Assembly (NCBI GenBank): GCA_000990145.1
Contig: LBSW01000018.1
Span: 1-7,349, forward strand
Source of the DNA: Parcubacteria group bacterium GW2011_GWB1_37_13
GTDB taxonomy: Bacteria > Patescibacteriota > Minisyncoccia > Phycocordibacterales > UBA9973
DNA length: 7,349 nucleotides
Reading direction: 5' to 3'
Shown: one piece after another, positions 1-6,133 of the stretch
Layout of the letters: every line of letters begins with the position of its first letter
How positions within the stretch are numbered: the first letter of the stretch is position 1
Notes under the pieces: model-generated
What the model saw: the letters and a program-made list of their open reading frames with translations, nothing else
Database searches by the model: none
What the model was told of the DNA's origin: nothing
Made by a program: the position numbers and the translations under genes

Positions 1-1
1 A

Positions 2-541
2 TCAAAAAGAACAATTTTTGGCAATATTGCCAATACAAAAATTTGCGAAGTTTGTCTGGGAGCGGGCGAAGTACCCAAAGAAATTTGTGAGACTTGCAAA
101 GGCAAAGGAGTATTGCGTCGCGAGGAAGAAGTTTCAATTGTTATTCCTGCGGGGATACGCGACGGAGAGATGATTCGTATGACTGGCTATGGTGAGGCAA
201 TATCCAAGGGAACAACTGGAGATCTCTATATAAAAATAAATGTGGCATCACATAATGTGTTTAAGCGCGATGGAAATGATCTAGTGATGAGTTTGAATTT
301 AAAAATTTCTGACGCGCTTCTGGGCACGGAGTATCCTATACAAACTCTCGATGGAGAAATCAAAGTTACTATTCCAGAAGGTGTGGCGATAAATGAAATT
401 CTCCGTGTGCGGGGCAAGGGCGTGCCTATTTCAAAGAATAAGCGCGGTGACCTTTTAATTAAACTCAATATCAAGCTTCCGGGAAAATTATCTCGCAAAT
501 CCCGCGAAATCGTAGAAGAACTCAAAAAAGAAGGGATATAG
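2..541 (+). CDS. dnaJ: Chaperone protein DnaJ, C-terminal part (5' end outside window)
   Basis: This is the C-terminal part of the Hsp40 co-chaperone that delivers unfolded clients to DnaK and stimulates its ATPase in the cytoplasm. The frame is open from base 2, so the gene starts upstream; the TTG at 113 is only an internal codon. Seen directly: the last two of the four zinc-finger repeats, CEVCLGAG (codons from 44) and CETCKGKG (from 86), whose four cysteines form one zinc site. Then comes the substrate-binding region starting SIVIPAGIRDGEMIRMTGYG, with the family motifs GDLYIKI, LDGEIKVTIPEG, LRVRGKGVP and GDLLIKL, and the usual charged end ELKKEGI. The J domain, G/F linker and first two zinc repeats are not in the window. 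The stop TAG at 539-541 lies one base before the next ATG, so the two genes are probably co-transcribed. The zinc repeats distinguish it from the CbpA type. Confidence 0.95.
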   Translation, partial: SKRTIFGNIANTKICEVCLGAGEVPKEICETCKGKGVLRREEEVSIVIPAGIRDGEMIRMTGYGEAISKGTTGDLYIKINVASHNVFKRDGNDLVMSLNLKISDALLGTEYPIQTLDGEIKVTIPEGVAINEILRVRGKGVPISKNKRGDLLIKLNIKLPGKLSRKSREIVEELKKEGI

Positions 542-542
542 T

Positions 543-1124
543 ATGCTTCCCTCAAATATAATTTATATTGCTGTTATTGTCAGTTTAATAGCGTACTTTT
601 TCTATTTTAAAAATATATTTTACGGCAGTACCAAGCCAAATTTAGTTTCTTGGTTTATATGGATGTTAGCGCCTCTGCTCGGTTTCTTTTTTGATATTAA
701 AGCTGGAGCCGGATTATCGGCTCTCCCTGTATTTTTGGCGGGATTTGGTCCCTTGGTTGTTATAATTATTTCTATCTTAAATAAAAATGCATACTGGAAA
801 TTAACAGCATTTGATTTTATTTGCGGTATATTTGCTCTGATTTCTTTGGTGTTGTATATATTTACGCATAATTTAGAAATATCAATTATTTTTGTCATCT
901 TGAGCGATGGCTTGGCCGCAATACCGACAATTGTCAAATCTTGGAAATTTCCGGAAACGGAAACCGCAGCCGTTTATTTGGCGGGTATTTTTGCGCAAAC
1001 CTTGGCTCTTCTCATTATAAAAAATTGGGTCTTCTCAATTTACGTTCTCAACGTATATTTTATAGTCATAAACATAATAATAATATTTTGCATATACCGC
1101 AAGAAGATTTTTAAGACAGTATAA
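543..1124 (+). CDS. Seven-TM membrane protein with PQ-loop-like duplication, function unknown
   Basis: A 193-residue, very hydrophobic protein without a cleavable signal peptide. I count about seven membrane segments, near residues 5-22, 34-52, 58-79, 88-107, 111-130, 141-158 and 163-185. Two matching segments stand out: KNIFYGSTKPNLVSWFIW (about 23-40) in the first half and IPTIVKSWKFPETE (127-140) in the second. Each is a proline/lysine loop leading into a helix, as in the 3+1+3 layout of PQ-loop/SWEET-type transporters. The similarity is by eye; the classic PQ dipeptide is absent. I recall similar unnamed proteins in candidate-phylum genomes but cannot verify this. A Shine-Dalgarno-like GAAGGG ends 7 nt before the ATG, and the gene starts one base after the dnaJ stop, consistent with translation from a shared mRNA. 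Substrate unknown; a small-solute transporter or channel is the obvious guess. Confidence 0.8.
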   Translation: MLPSNIIYIAVIVSLIAYFFYFKNIFYGSTKPNLVSWFIWMLAPLLGFFFDIKAGAGLSALPVFLAGFGPLVVIIISILNKNAYWKLTAFDFICGIFALISLVLYIFTHNLEISIIFVILSDGLAAIPTIVKSWKFPETETAAVYLAGIFAQTLALLIIKNWVFSIYVLNVYFIVINIIIIFCIYRKKIFKTV

Positions 1125-1129
1125 AAATC

Positions 1130-1163
1130 GTTGATAAATCACGCATATGCGTGATTTATCAAC
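1130..1163. terminator. 34-bp perfect palindrome between convergent genes, probable bidirectional terminator
   Basis: Each arm is 17 nt (gttgataaatcacgcat on the left) and the right arm is its exact reverse complement with no spacer. As RNA it would fold into a long, mostly A-U stem with a GC-containing tip. It lies in the 69-bp gap between two genes that converge on it. On the minus strand the hairpin is followed by CGATTTTTA, a reasonable terminator tail for cysS; on the plus strand the U-tract is poor (catcataaatttt). It could also be a palindromic element like those inside cysS and recR. Confidence 0.6.
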
Positions 1164-1193
1164 ATCATAAATTTTAGAGAAAAAAATGTCTGG

Positions 1194-2597
1194 CTATTTA
1201 AATTTAGAAATTTTTTGTCCTTCGGGTGTATCTTTCACTTCATAACCTAAAGAATTAATTTCTTTTCGAAGTTCGTCGGATTCTTTGAAATTTTTATTTT
1301 GGCGAGCTTGTTCGCGTTCTTTTACTAGTTTTTGCACTTTTTCTGGGATTTTCTCCTTCTTTAAGTTTTCGAATCCTAATCCGAATACTTTATCAAAATC
1401 TAAAACTGTCGCTTTTTTATCGGCGTTAGAAATATTTTCGTCTTTTAAAACATCCCACAAGAGCGACAATGCTCGCGGAGTATCCAAATCGTCTTCTATG
1501 AATTCTTTAAATTTATTTTGATATGTTTTGTTTACCTTTCCCGCCTGCTCCCGACCAGTCGGGAGGGCGGACAGGCCAATATCTTTGTCAAGCTCTATAT
1601 AGAGGTTATACAAGCGTTTTAAGGCCGTTTCTGCGCCCTCTAGAGCCTCCCAGACAAAGTTTACTCTAGTGCGGTAATTTGCCATTAAAAGCCAAAATCT
1701 ATAGGCTAAAGGACTTATGTTTTTGTCCACCAAATCTCTTAAGGTGTAAAAATTATGAAAAGACTTTGCCATTCTTTTCTGATCTACTAGCAACCATTCA
1801 TTATGCATCCAGTATTTTGCGAAAGGCTTGCCGGTCGAACTTTCAGATTGCGCTATTTCATTTTCATGATGAGGAAATATATTATCTACTCCGCCTGTAT
1901 GTATATCTATTTGCTCTCCCAAGTTTGCTATAGACATTGCCGAACATTCAATGTGCCATCCCGGACGGCCTTTGCCTAAAACTGTATTCCAAAAGACATT
2001 TCCGTCTTTTTCGTCCCAAGCTTTCCAAAGCGCAAAATCTTGCGCGTTATCCTTTTCATATTCATCAGTTTTTATTCTGCCAGAGGCATTTTCTTTCTGA
2101 TCTGCAAGCACCAAGCGAGAAAGTTTCCCGTAATCTTTAAATTTTTTAATATTAAAATAAACAGAACCATCTTCGCTTTTATAGGCCAAGCCCTTTTTTA
2201 GTAGTTTTTTTACAATATCAACCATTTCATCTATATAATCTGTGGCCTTTGCAAATTTTTTCGGTTTTATAATATTGAAAGCTTTTATATCTTTGAAAAA
2301 TTCTTTAGTGTAAAATTCCGTAAATTCTTCAAGTGAGCGCCCTTCTTTTTGTGAATCTCTGATAGTTTTATCATCAACATCGGTCAAATTCATTATATGT
2401 TTAACTTTATATCCCTCATACATTAGAACTCTCTTTAAAGTATCGGCGAAAATGTATGCTCGATAATTTCCAATGTGGGGATAATTGTAAACTGTCGGTC
2501 CGCAACTGTAAAATAAAACTTCCCTTTTATTAATAGGGGAAAATTCTTCTTTTTCTCGCGTCAGAGTATTATAAAATTTAATTTTCCTGGAATTCAT
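1194..2597 (-). CDS. cysS: Cysteinyl-tRNA synthetase
   Basis: Class I synthetase that activates cysteine with ATP and charges tRNA-Cys in the cytoplasm. With the chosen start it has 467 residues, near the usual 460-480. Seen in order: FYNTLTREKEEF near the N terminus; zinc ligand Cys32 in YSCGPTVY; HIGN (41-44) for the HIGH motif; WHIECSAMS with zinc ligand Cys218; FPHHENEIAQ with His243 and Glu247; and RMAKS (275-279) for KMSKS, a mild variant. The helical DALR-type anticodon region follows. In the linker before it, residues about 342-353 (LSALPTGREQAG) are an extra segment encoded by a GC-rich inverted repeat. I chose the ATG at 2597 because family members begin a few residues before FYNTLTR. 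An ATG at 2621 would add eight residues; neither has a clear ribosome binding site. The 5' end overlaps the AI-2E family gene by 20 bp (44 bp with the longer start), suggesting one transcript and coupled translation. Confidence 0.95.
   Translation of the reverse strand: MNSRKIKFYNTLTREKEEFSPINKREVLFYSCGPTVYNYPHIGNYRAYIFADTLKRVLMYEGYKVKHIMNLTDVDDKTIRDSQKEGRSLEEFTEFYTKEFFKDIKAFNIIKPKKFAKATDYIDEMVDIVKKLLKKGLAYKSEDGSVYFNIKKFKDYGKLSRLVLADQKENASGRIKTDEYEKDNAQDFALWKAWDEKDGNVFWNTVLGKGRPGWHIECSAMSIANLGEQIDIHTGGVDNIFPHHENEIAQSESSTGKPFAKYWMHNEWLLVDQKRMAKSFHNFYTLRDLVDKNISPLAYRFWLLMANYRTRVNFVWEALEGAETALKRLYNLYIELDKDIGLSALPTGREQAGKVNKTYQNKFKEFIEDDLDTPRALSLLWDVLKDENISNADKKATVLDFDKVFGLGFENLKKEKIPEKVQKLVKEREQARQNKNFKESDELRKEINSLGYEVKDTPEGQKISKFK
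1541..1570. repeat. GC-rich imperfect palindrome inserted in frame in cysS
   Basis: CTCCCGAC (1548-1555) and GTCGGGAG (1558-1565) form a perfect 8-bp stem around CA. It is extended by CCGCC (1541-1545) with GGCGG (1566-1570), leaving a 2-nt TG bulge on the left. It encodes the core of LSALPTGREQAG on the minus strand and falls in a variable linker, without breaking the frame. The block is far richer in G+C than the surrounding gene, which suggests a small inserted element comparable in style to the Rickettsia palindromic elements found inside coding genes. That comparison is by analogy only. Confidence 0.7.
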
Positions 2598-3591
2598 TTC
2601 TGTAAATTGAGATGAGAGCATAGAGCAGGCTTACCGTCAAGGGTCCCACTAAAATGCCAACTGGGCCTAAAAGCGAAATTCCTCCAAGCACTGAAAAAAG
2701 AATAAAAAGGGAAGATATATTTATTTTTTTGCTGACAATAAGCGGGCCTAAAAAATTATCAATCATTCCTACCATAACAACTGCCCAGATTAAAAGGCCG
2801 ACGGCGGATGTGGTATTTCCCGTGACAAAGAGAAAAATAATTGCAGGAACTGAAACCAAAGAAGTCCCAAAAGTTGGAATAAGAGACGCAACGGCGGCTA
2901 CTACGCCCCAAAGAGCGCTATTTTGAATACCAAAGATCCAAAGTCCAAAACCCAATAATACACCCTGAACAAGAGCTATAAAAAGAGATCCTTTTATAAC
3001 CCCGTTCACAGCCTGCGCAAGTCTTCCGATTATTTTTTCATCGTCTTTGTCTCCAAGCGGACTAAGTAGGATAATAGCTTTTCTCCACTGCGCTCCGTCT
3101 TTTAGAAAATAAAAAATAATTAAAAGTATTAGCAAAAATGAAAAAAAAGCAGAAATAGTGGTAGTGAATATGTTTGTTATGTTGTTTGATACGTAAGAAA
3201 TAAAATCTGTTGTTTTTTTATTGATATCAAAAGCTACACCTTCAGGCAATATTTGATTTACTTTAGTTTCTATTAAATCTAAAAATGGTCTGGCGCTTCC
3301 ATTGTCTGCAACTATATGGTAAACATCCTGACTTTGATTGAAAACCATAGTACCGATGATCAAAAGCGGTCCGCAAAGTATGACAGTAAAAAAAATCACG
3401 GTTAAAAACGAGGCCAACCAGCTGGGCAATTTTTTTTCAGTGAACCATTCATATACAGGATAAAGAACTATAGAAAAAGACAGTCCTAATACGAGCACAA
3501 TCCAAAAGGGACGGAAAATAAAAAAAGTTAAGACGAAAGTTGCTAATAATAATCCGAAGAAAAAATACCTCTCAATGAACTTTGTTTGCAT
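2578..3591 (-). CDS. AI-2E/PerM family membrane protein (DUF20-type permease)
   Basis: A 337-residue inner-membrane protein of the AI-2E transporter family (PerM/YdiK/TqsA-like). Seen: two or three N-terminal helices (about 8-48 and 60-83); a mostly soluble stretch (about 85-140); a helix ending in IIFYFLKDG (about 145-166); then the conserved block GSLFIALVQGVLLGFGLWIFG, ALWGVVAAVASLIPTFG, the MIDNFLGPLIVSKK segment (about 276-289) and the re-entrant-like end LGGISLLGPVGILVGPL. Length and motif order fit the family. Members have been linked to autoinducer-2 export or Na+/H+ antiport, so the substrate cannot be assigned from sequence. The gene is first in a unit with overlapping cysS. There is no Shine-Dalgarno sequence, and a consensus TATAAT lies 6 nt before the ATG, implying a leaderless transcript. 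Confidence 0.93.
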   Translation of the reverse strand: MQTKFIERYFFFGLLLATFVLTFFIFRPFWIVLVLGLSFSIVLYPVYEWFTEKKLPSWLASFLTVIFFTVILCGPLLIIGTMVFNQSQDVYHIVADNGSARPFLDLIETKVNQILPEGVAFDINKKTTDFISYVSNNITNIFTTTISAFFSFLLILLIIFYFLKDGAQWRKAIILLSPLGDKDDEKIIGRLAQAVNGVIKGSLFIALVQGVLLGFGLWIFGIQNSALWGVVAAVASLIPTFGTSLVSVPAIIFLFVTGNTTSAVGLLIWAVVMVGMIDNFLGPLIVSKKINISSLFILFSVLGGISLLGPVGILVGPLTVSLLYALISIYRNEFQEN

Positions 3592-3597
3592 AAATCA

Positions 3598-3603
3598 ATT
3601 ATA
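3598..3603 (-). promoter_or_regulatory. -10 box (TATAAT) for the AI-2E family gene and cysS
   Basis: On the minus strand an exact TATAAT ends 6 nt before the ATG at 3591, so transcription would start at or next to the A of the start codon. No good -35 hexamer is visible at normal spacing (TGGCTT at 3626-3621 is poor). Confidence 0.5.
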
Positions 3604-3632
3604 AACCATAAATTCAATAAAAGCCACAGCCA

Positions 3633-3659
3633 TTGCCTTTTCTGGGAATTTCATATAAT
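3633..3659 (+). promoter_or_regulatory. Promoter of rplU (TTGCCT, TATAAT)
   Basis: A -35-like TTGCCT (3633-3638) and an exact TATAAT (3654-3659) are separated by 15 nt, slightly short of the usual 16-18. The start expected about 7 nt after the -10 box falls within a few bases of the rplU ATG at 3669, which has no Shine-Dalgarno sequence. The message is therefore probably leaderless or nearly so. Confidence 0.55.
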
Positions 3660-3668
3660 ATATGGCTT

Positions 3669-3986
3669 ATGGAATTTGCAGTGATACAAACAGGCGGCAA
3701 GCAGTATAAGGTCTCCAAGGGAGACTTTGTTTCTGTTGAAAAAATAACAGGGGAATACAAAAAGGGGGATAAAATTTCTTTTGATAAAGTTTTGCTTGTT
3801 GATGATGGTAAAAATACTACAATAGGCACCCCTTATATAACAGGCGCAAAAGTGGATGCTGAAATTATAGAGATAGGCCGCGCCAGAAAAATTCTCGTGG
3901 TAAAATATAAGCAAAAATCCCGCTATCTCCGCCGCAACGGCCACCGTCAGCCTTTCTTTAAGGTAAAAATTACTTCGATAAAATAA
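3669..3986 (+). CDS. rplU: 50S ribosomal protein L21
   Basis: A 105-residue protein of the large ribosomal subunit that binds 23S rRNA. Seen: the N-terminal family signature EFAVIQTGGKQYKVSKGD, a central GTPYITGAKVDAEII segment, and the basic C-terminal RNA-binding end KYKQKSRYLRRNGHRQPFF followed by KVKIT. Length is typical (about 100-105). I start it at the ATG at 3669, because the signature begins there; an upstream TTG at 3633 would add a non-conserved leader that overlaps the promoter. Many bacteria have rpmA (L27) next, but here rplU stands alone: the next gene converges from the other strand and the two stop codons are only 9 bp apart, so each message probably runs into the other's antisense. 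Confidence 0.96.
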   Translation: MEFAVIQTGGKQYKVSKGDFVSVEKITGEYKKGDKISFDKVLLVDDGKNTTIGTPYITGAKVDAEIIEIGRARKILVVKYKQKSRYLRRNGHRQPFFKVKITSIK

Positions 3987-3995
3987 TGAGTTTTT

Positions 3996-4631
3996 TTATT
4001 GCCTATTTTTTAACGCATTTTTAATGGTGTCATTGTCGGAATATTCAAGCTCGGTGCCAGTGGAAAGACCCTTGCCGAGAGAAGAAATTTTTATGCCGAA
4101 TTTTTCCGCAATATCTTTGAGTTGTTCTCGAACGTAAGAATCTGTATGGTCGCCCTGAGGGCTTAAAGAAAAAGCAAGAATTATTTCTTTTAGCGAGGCA
4201 AGACCTAACTTGTTAGGTCTTGCCTCGCTTTCAATTTTCTTTTTTAATTCTTCAATTCGCACTTTGTTTTTAGTATTTTTTTCAACGATCGGAACTAATC
4301 CGCCCAGAATAAAATATTTGCCATTGTAAACTCTGCTTTTTTTCACCGATTCTAGATCAGAATCCTTTTCGACAATCATTAAAGTGGAAGAATCCACATT
4401 TGCATTACTGCAAATGTCGCACAATTTTTCTTTTTTTTGAGTCAAAATAAAAAACCTAAAACATTCTTTGCATTGCGTCACTTCTTTTTTTAAATCAGAA
4501 ATCAAGTTAGATAAATTTTCATTATAAACGGGACTTCTGGACACCAAAAAATAAACAAAACGTTTTGCCTGTCTCTCTCCAATACCGGGAAATTCTTTAA
4601 AAATTTCAGCTAATTTTTCTATGATATCCAT
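3996..4631 (-). CDS. recR: Recombination mediator protein RecR
   Basis: With RecO, RecR helps load RecA on single-stranded gaps covered by SSB (RecFOR pathway). Its 211 residues exceed the roughly 200 of most relatives because of an insertion. Seen: helix-hairpin-helix FPGIGERQAKRFVYFL (14-29); a four-cysteine zinc finger with C54, C57, C71 and C74 (CKEC and CDIC); a Toprim domain starting LMIVEKDSDLESV (84-96) with acidic Glu88; YFILGGLVP (106-114); and the C-terminal block GLSTGTELEYSD (188-199) that replaces the usual GxPxGxxLEY(A/V)D. Residues 135-146 (SEARPNKLGLAS) are absent from relatives I can recall, such as E. coli RecR; they are encoded by a perfect 38-nt hairpin. The gene lies 18 nt after the dnaB stop in the same direction, so both probably share one transcript. 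I see no clear ribosome binding site. Confidence 0.95.
   Translation of the reverse strand: MDIIEKLAEIFKEFPGIGERQAKRFVYFLVSRSPVYNENLSNLISDLKKEVTQCKECFRFFILTQKKEKLCDICSNANVDSSTLMIVEKDSDLESVKKSRVYNGKYFILGGLVPIVEKNTKNKVRIEELKKKIESEARPNKLGLASLKEIILAFSLSPQGDHTDSYVREQLKDIAEKFGIKISSLGKGLSTGTELEYSDNDTIKNALKNRQ
4192..4229. repeat. Perfect 18-bp inverted repeat inserted in frame in recR
   Basis: The left arm agcgaggcaagacctaac (4192-4209) and right arm 4212-4229 are exact reverse complements around the 2-nt loop TT. On the recR strand this is codons 135-146 plus two bases of codon 147. It falls between the helix KVRIEELKKKIE and the strand LKEIILAFSLSP, which are adjacent or nearly so in other RecR proteins. 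The element therefore looks like an in-frame insertion in a surface loop, and it could form a very stable hairpin in mRNA. Confidence 0.8.
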
Positions 4632-4649
4632 TGTGTTTTAAGCGAGGTT

Positions 4650-6053
4650 TCAAAATTCATCCAAATCTCCTTTTACTTTCGATGGAGCAAATTCGCTAAT
4701 ACTGCTTTTTTCAAGGGTTTGGAATGTCGTAGTTTTTTCATCGAAATAAAGTTCGATTTTTCCAGTCGGGCCATTTCTATGCTTCTCAATTAAAATTTCA
4801 GCGATATTTGTTTTTTCTGACTCCTCTTTTCCTTTATCTTCTCTATGAATAAACATTACAACATCCGCGTCTTGTTCAATAGATCCCGAATCACGAAGAT
4901 CCGAAAGTCTAGGTTTGCCGCCGCGAGATTCCACTGCGCGCGAAAGCTGGGAAAGCGCCAAAACCGGAACATTCAGCTCTTTTGCCAAACTTTTTAATGA
5001 TCTTGAAATTTCCGTCACTTGATTGACCATTGAGTCGTAATTTTTTGAAGTCGTCATAAGTTGCAAATAATCGACGATTATAAGGTCAAGTCCTTTTTCC
5101 GCCTTTAATCTGCGGGAGAGGGCTTTCATTCTGACTATTGAATTTCCTGGCTGATCGTCAATGTAAAGCTTAGCTTTTGCAAGCTTGTCTAATGAATCTC
5201 GAAGTTGAGAAAATTCTCTATCGGAAGACAAACGGCCTGTGCGCAGGTTCCAAGCGTTTACCCGACTCTCGGCGGAGAGCATTCTGTCCACCAGTTGCTG
5301 TGAAGACATTTCCAGGGAAAAAATAACTACAGATTTTTCGTGAATTGTTGAAGTCATACGGGCGATATCCAAAGCAAGAGTGGTTTTACCCATACTTGGT
5401 CGCGCGGCAAGAATAACTAAATCAGCTTTCTGCAAACCCGAAAGAAGAGTGTCCAGATCTCGGAAACCAGTTGGAAGTCCGCGCAACATTCCCTTGTGTT
5501 CATGCAATTTTTCAAGACGTTCCCAAGCTTCCGGCAGCGCGTCTTTTAAGTTTATAAATTTTTGATTCTTTGGAGAAGAGACTACGGAAAAAATTTTCTT
5601 TTCCGCCATATCCAAAATATCGTCCATATGATCGTCGCTTTCTTCAAATGCTAGTTCAGACACATAATCCGCCGCTTCTATCAGACTTCGAAGAACATAT
5701 TTTTTTTGCACGATATCGGCGTAATGTTTAACATTGATGGAGGAGGGAACGACATTCACTATTTCCGCAAGATAAACATTGCCGCCAATATTCTCAAGTA
5801 ATTTTTGTTCTTGCAGTTTGGTAGACAAAGAAAGCATATCTATGGGCTCATTTTTAAGGGAGAGATCCAGCATAGCTTTAAAAATCTTTTTATGTTTCTC
5901 AGCATAAAAAGAGTCGGGAGATATCATATCTTCTACTTCGTGCATTGCGTCTTTGCGGAGCATTATGGAGCCCAATACCGCCTGTTCTGATTCAATGCTC
6001 TGGGGAGGAATTCTTAAATTACTTTGTTTGGCATTTTTTATCACTTTGGCCAT
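4650..6053 (-). CDS. dnaB: Replicative DNA helicase DnaB
   Basis: Hexameric 5'-3' helicase that opens the replication fork and recruits primase. Its 467 residues match the family (440-480). Seen: the N-terminal DnaB domain from PPQSIESEQAVLGSIML (16-32) to about residue 115; a linker helix region; the RecA-like motor with RGLPTGFRDLD (191-201), Walker A ARPSMGKTT (217-225), catalytic Glu248 in FSLEMS, Walker B LIIVDYLQLM (324-333), and motif H4 LALSQLSRAVESR with Gln369. The late motif EKHRNGPTGK (423-432) carries the arginine-finger region. No intein or other insert is present. The ATG at 6053 has no Shine-Dalgarno sequence at the right distance; a promoter with exact TTGACA lies directly upstream. 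It heads the dnaB-recR unit and is divergent from trpS. Confidence 0.97.
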   Translation of the reverse strand: MAKVIKNAKQSNLRIPPQSIESEQAVLGSIMLRKDAMHEVEDMISPDSFYAEKHKKIFKAMLDLSLKNEPIDMLSLSTKLQEQKLLENIGGNVYLAEIVNVVPSSINVKHYADIVQKKYVLRSLIEAADYVSELAFEESDDHMDDILDMAEKKIFSVVSSPKNQKFINLKDALPEAWERLEKLHEHKGMLRGLPTGFRDLDTLLSGLQKADLVILAARPSMGKTTLALDIARMTSTIHEKSVVIFSLEMSSQQLVDRMLSAESRVNAWNLRTGRLSSDREFSQLRDSLDKLAKAKLYIDDQPGNSIVRMKALSRRLKAEKGLDLIIVDYLQLMTTSKNYDSMVNQVTEISRSLKSLAKELNVPVLALSQLSRAVESRGGKPRLSDLRDSGSIEQDADVVMFIHREDKGKEESEKTNIAEILIEKHRNGPTGKIELYFDEKTTTFQTLEKSSISEFAPSKVKGDLDEF

Positions 6054-6059
6054 GAAGTC

Positions 6060-6088
6060 ATTCTCTACTACTCCCCTTAAATTGTCAA
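6060..6088 (-). promoter_or_regulatory. Promoter of dnaB-recR (TTGACA, GAGAAT)
   Basis: On the minus strand a consensus TTGACA (6088-6083) is followed after 17 nt by GAGAAT (6065-6060), which matches TATAAT at four of six positions. The expected start coincides with the A of the dnaB ATG at 6053, again implying a leaderless mRNA. A GGGGAG within the spacer is too far (17 nt) from the ATG to be its ribosome binding site. Confidence 0.5.
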
Positions 6089-6121
6089 AAATAAAAGTGT
6101 GTAAAGATGTTATTAATATGT

Positions 6122-6127
6122 TAATAT
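6122..6127 (+). promoter_or_regulatory. Possible -10 box (TAATAT) of trpS
   Basis: TAATAT ends 6 nt before the trpS ATG, the same geometry as at the other unit-leading genes here. It is part of a tandem TTAATAT repeat (6113-6119 and 6121-6127, 8-bp period). The -35 region is poor, and there is no Shine-Dalgarno sequence. This call is weak on its own. Confidence 0.3.
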
Positions 6128-6133
6128 ATTTCT

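Noticed and set aside
18..33. 16-bp perfect palindrome TTGGCAATATTGCCAA within dnaJ
   Set aside because: It encodes a normal part of the DnaJ sequence before the third zinc repeat with no insertion relative to the family, and an 8-bp arm is near what chance allows in this length.
1321..1330. ACTAGT inside cysS as another trp operator
   Set aside because: Only a single half-site without a partner at the 8-bp step, and it is inside a coding region.
3633..3668. N-terminal extension of rplU from a TTG at 3633
   Set aside because: L21 homology starts exactly at the ATG at 3669 and the extension overlaps a TTGCCT/TATAAT promoter.
4640..4647. AAGCGAGG upstream of recR sharing seven bases with the recR palindrome
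   Set aside because: Seven matching bases are too few to claim a related repeat.
6041..6061. Six-codon upstream ORF (M-T-S-W-P-K) on the minus strand overlapping the dnaB start, preceded by GGGGAG
   Set aside because: The GGGGAG lies in the spacer of the likely dnaB promoter and would not be transcribed if the start is at the dnaB ATG; no conservation can be judged.
6113..6127. Tandem TTAATAT repeat upstream of trpS as a possible TrpR site
   Set aside because: It contains no CTAG half-site and is explained by an AT-rich promoter; listed only as a possible -10 region.
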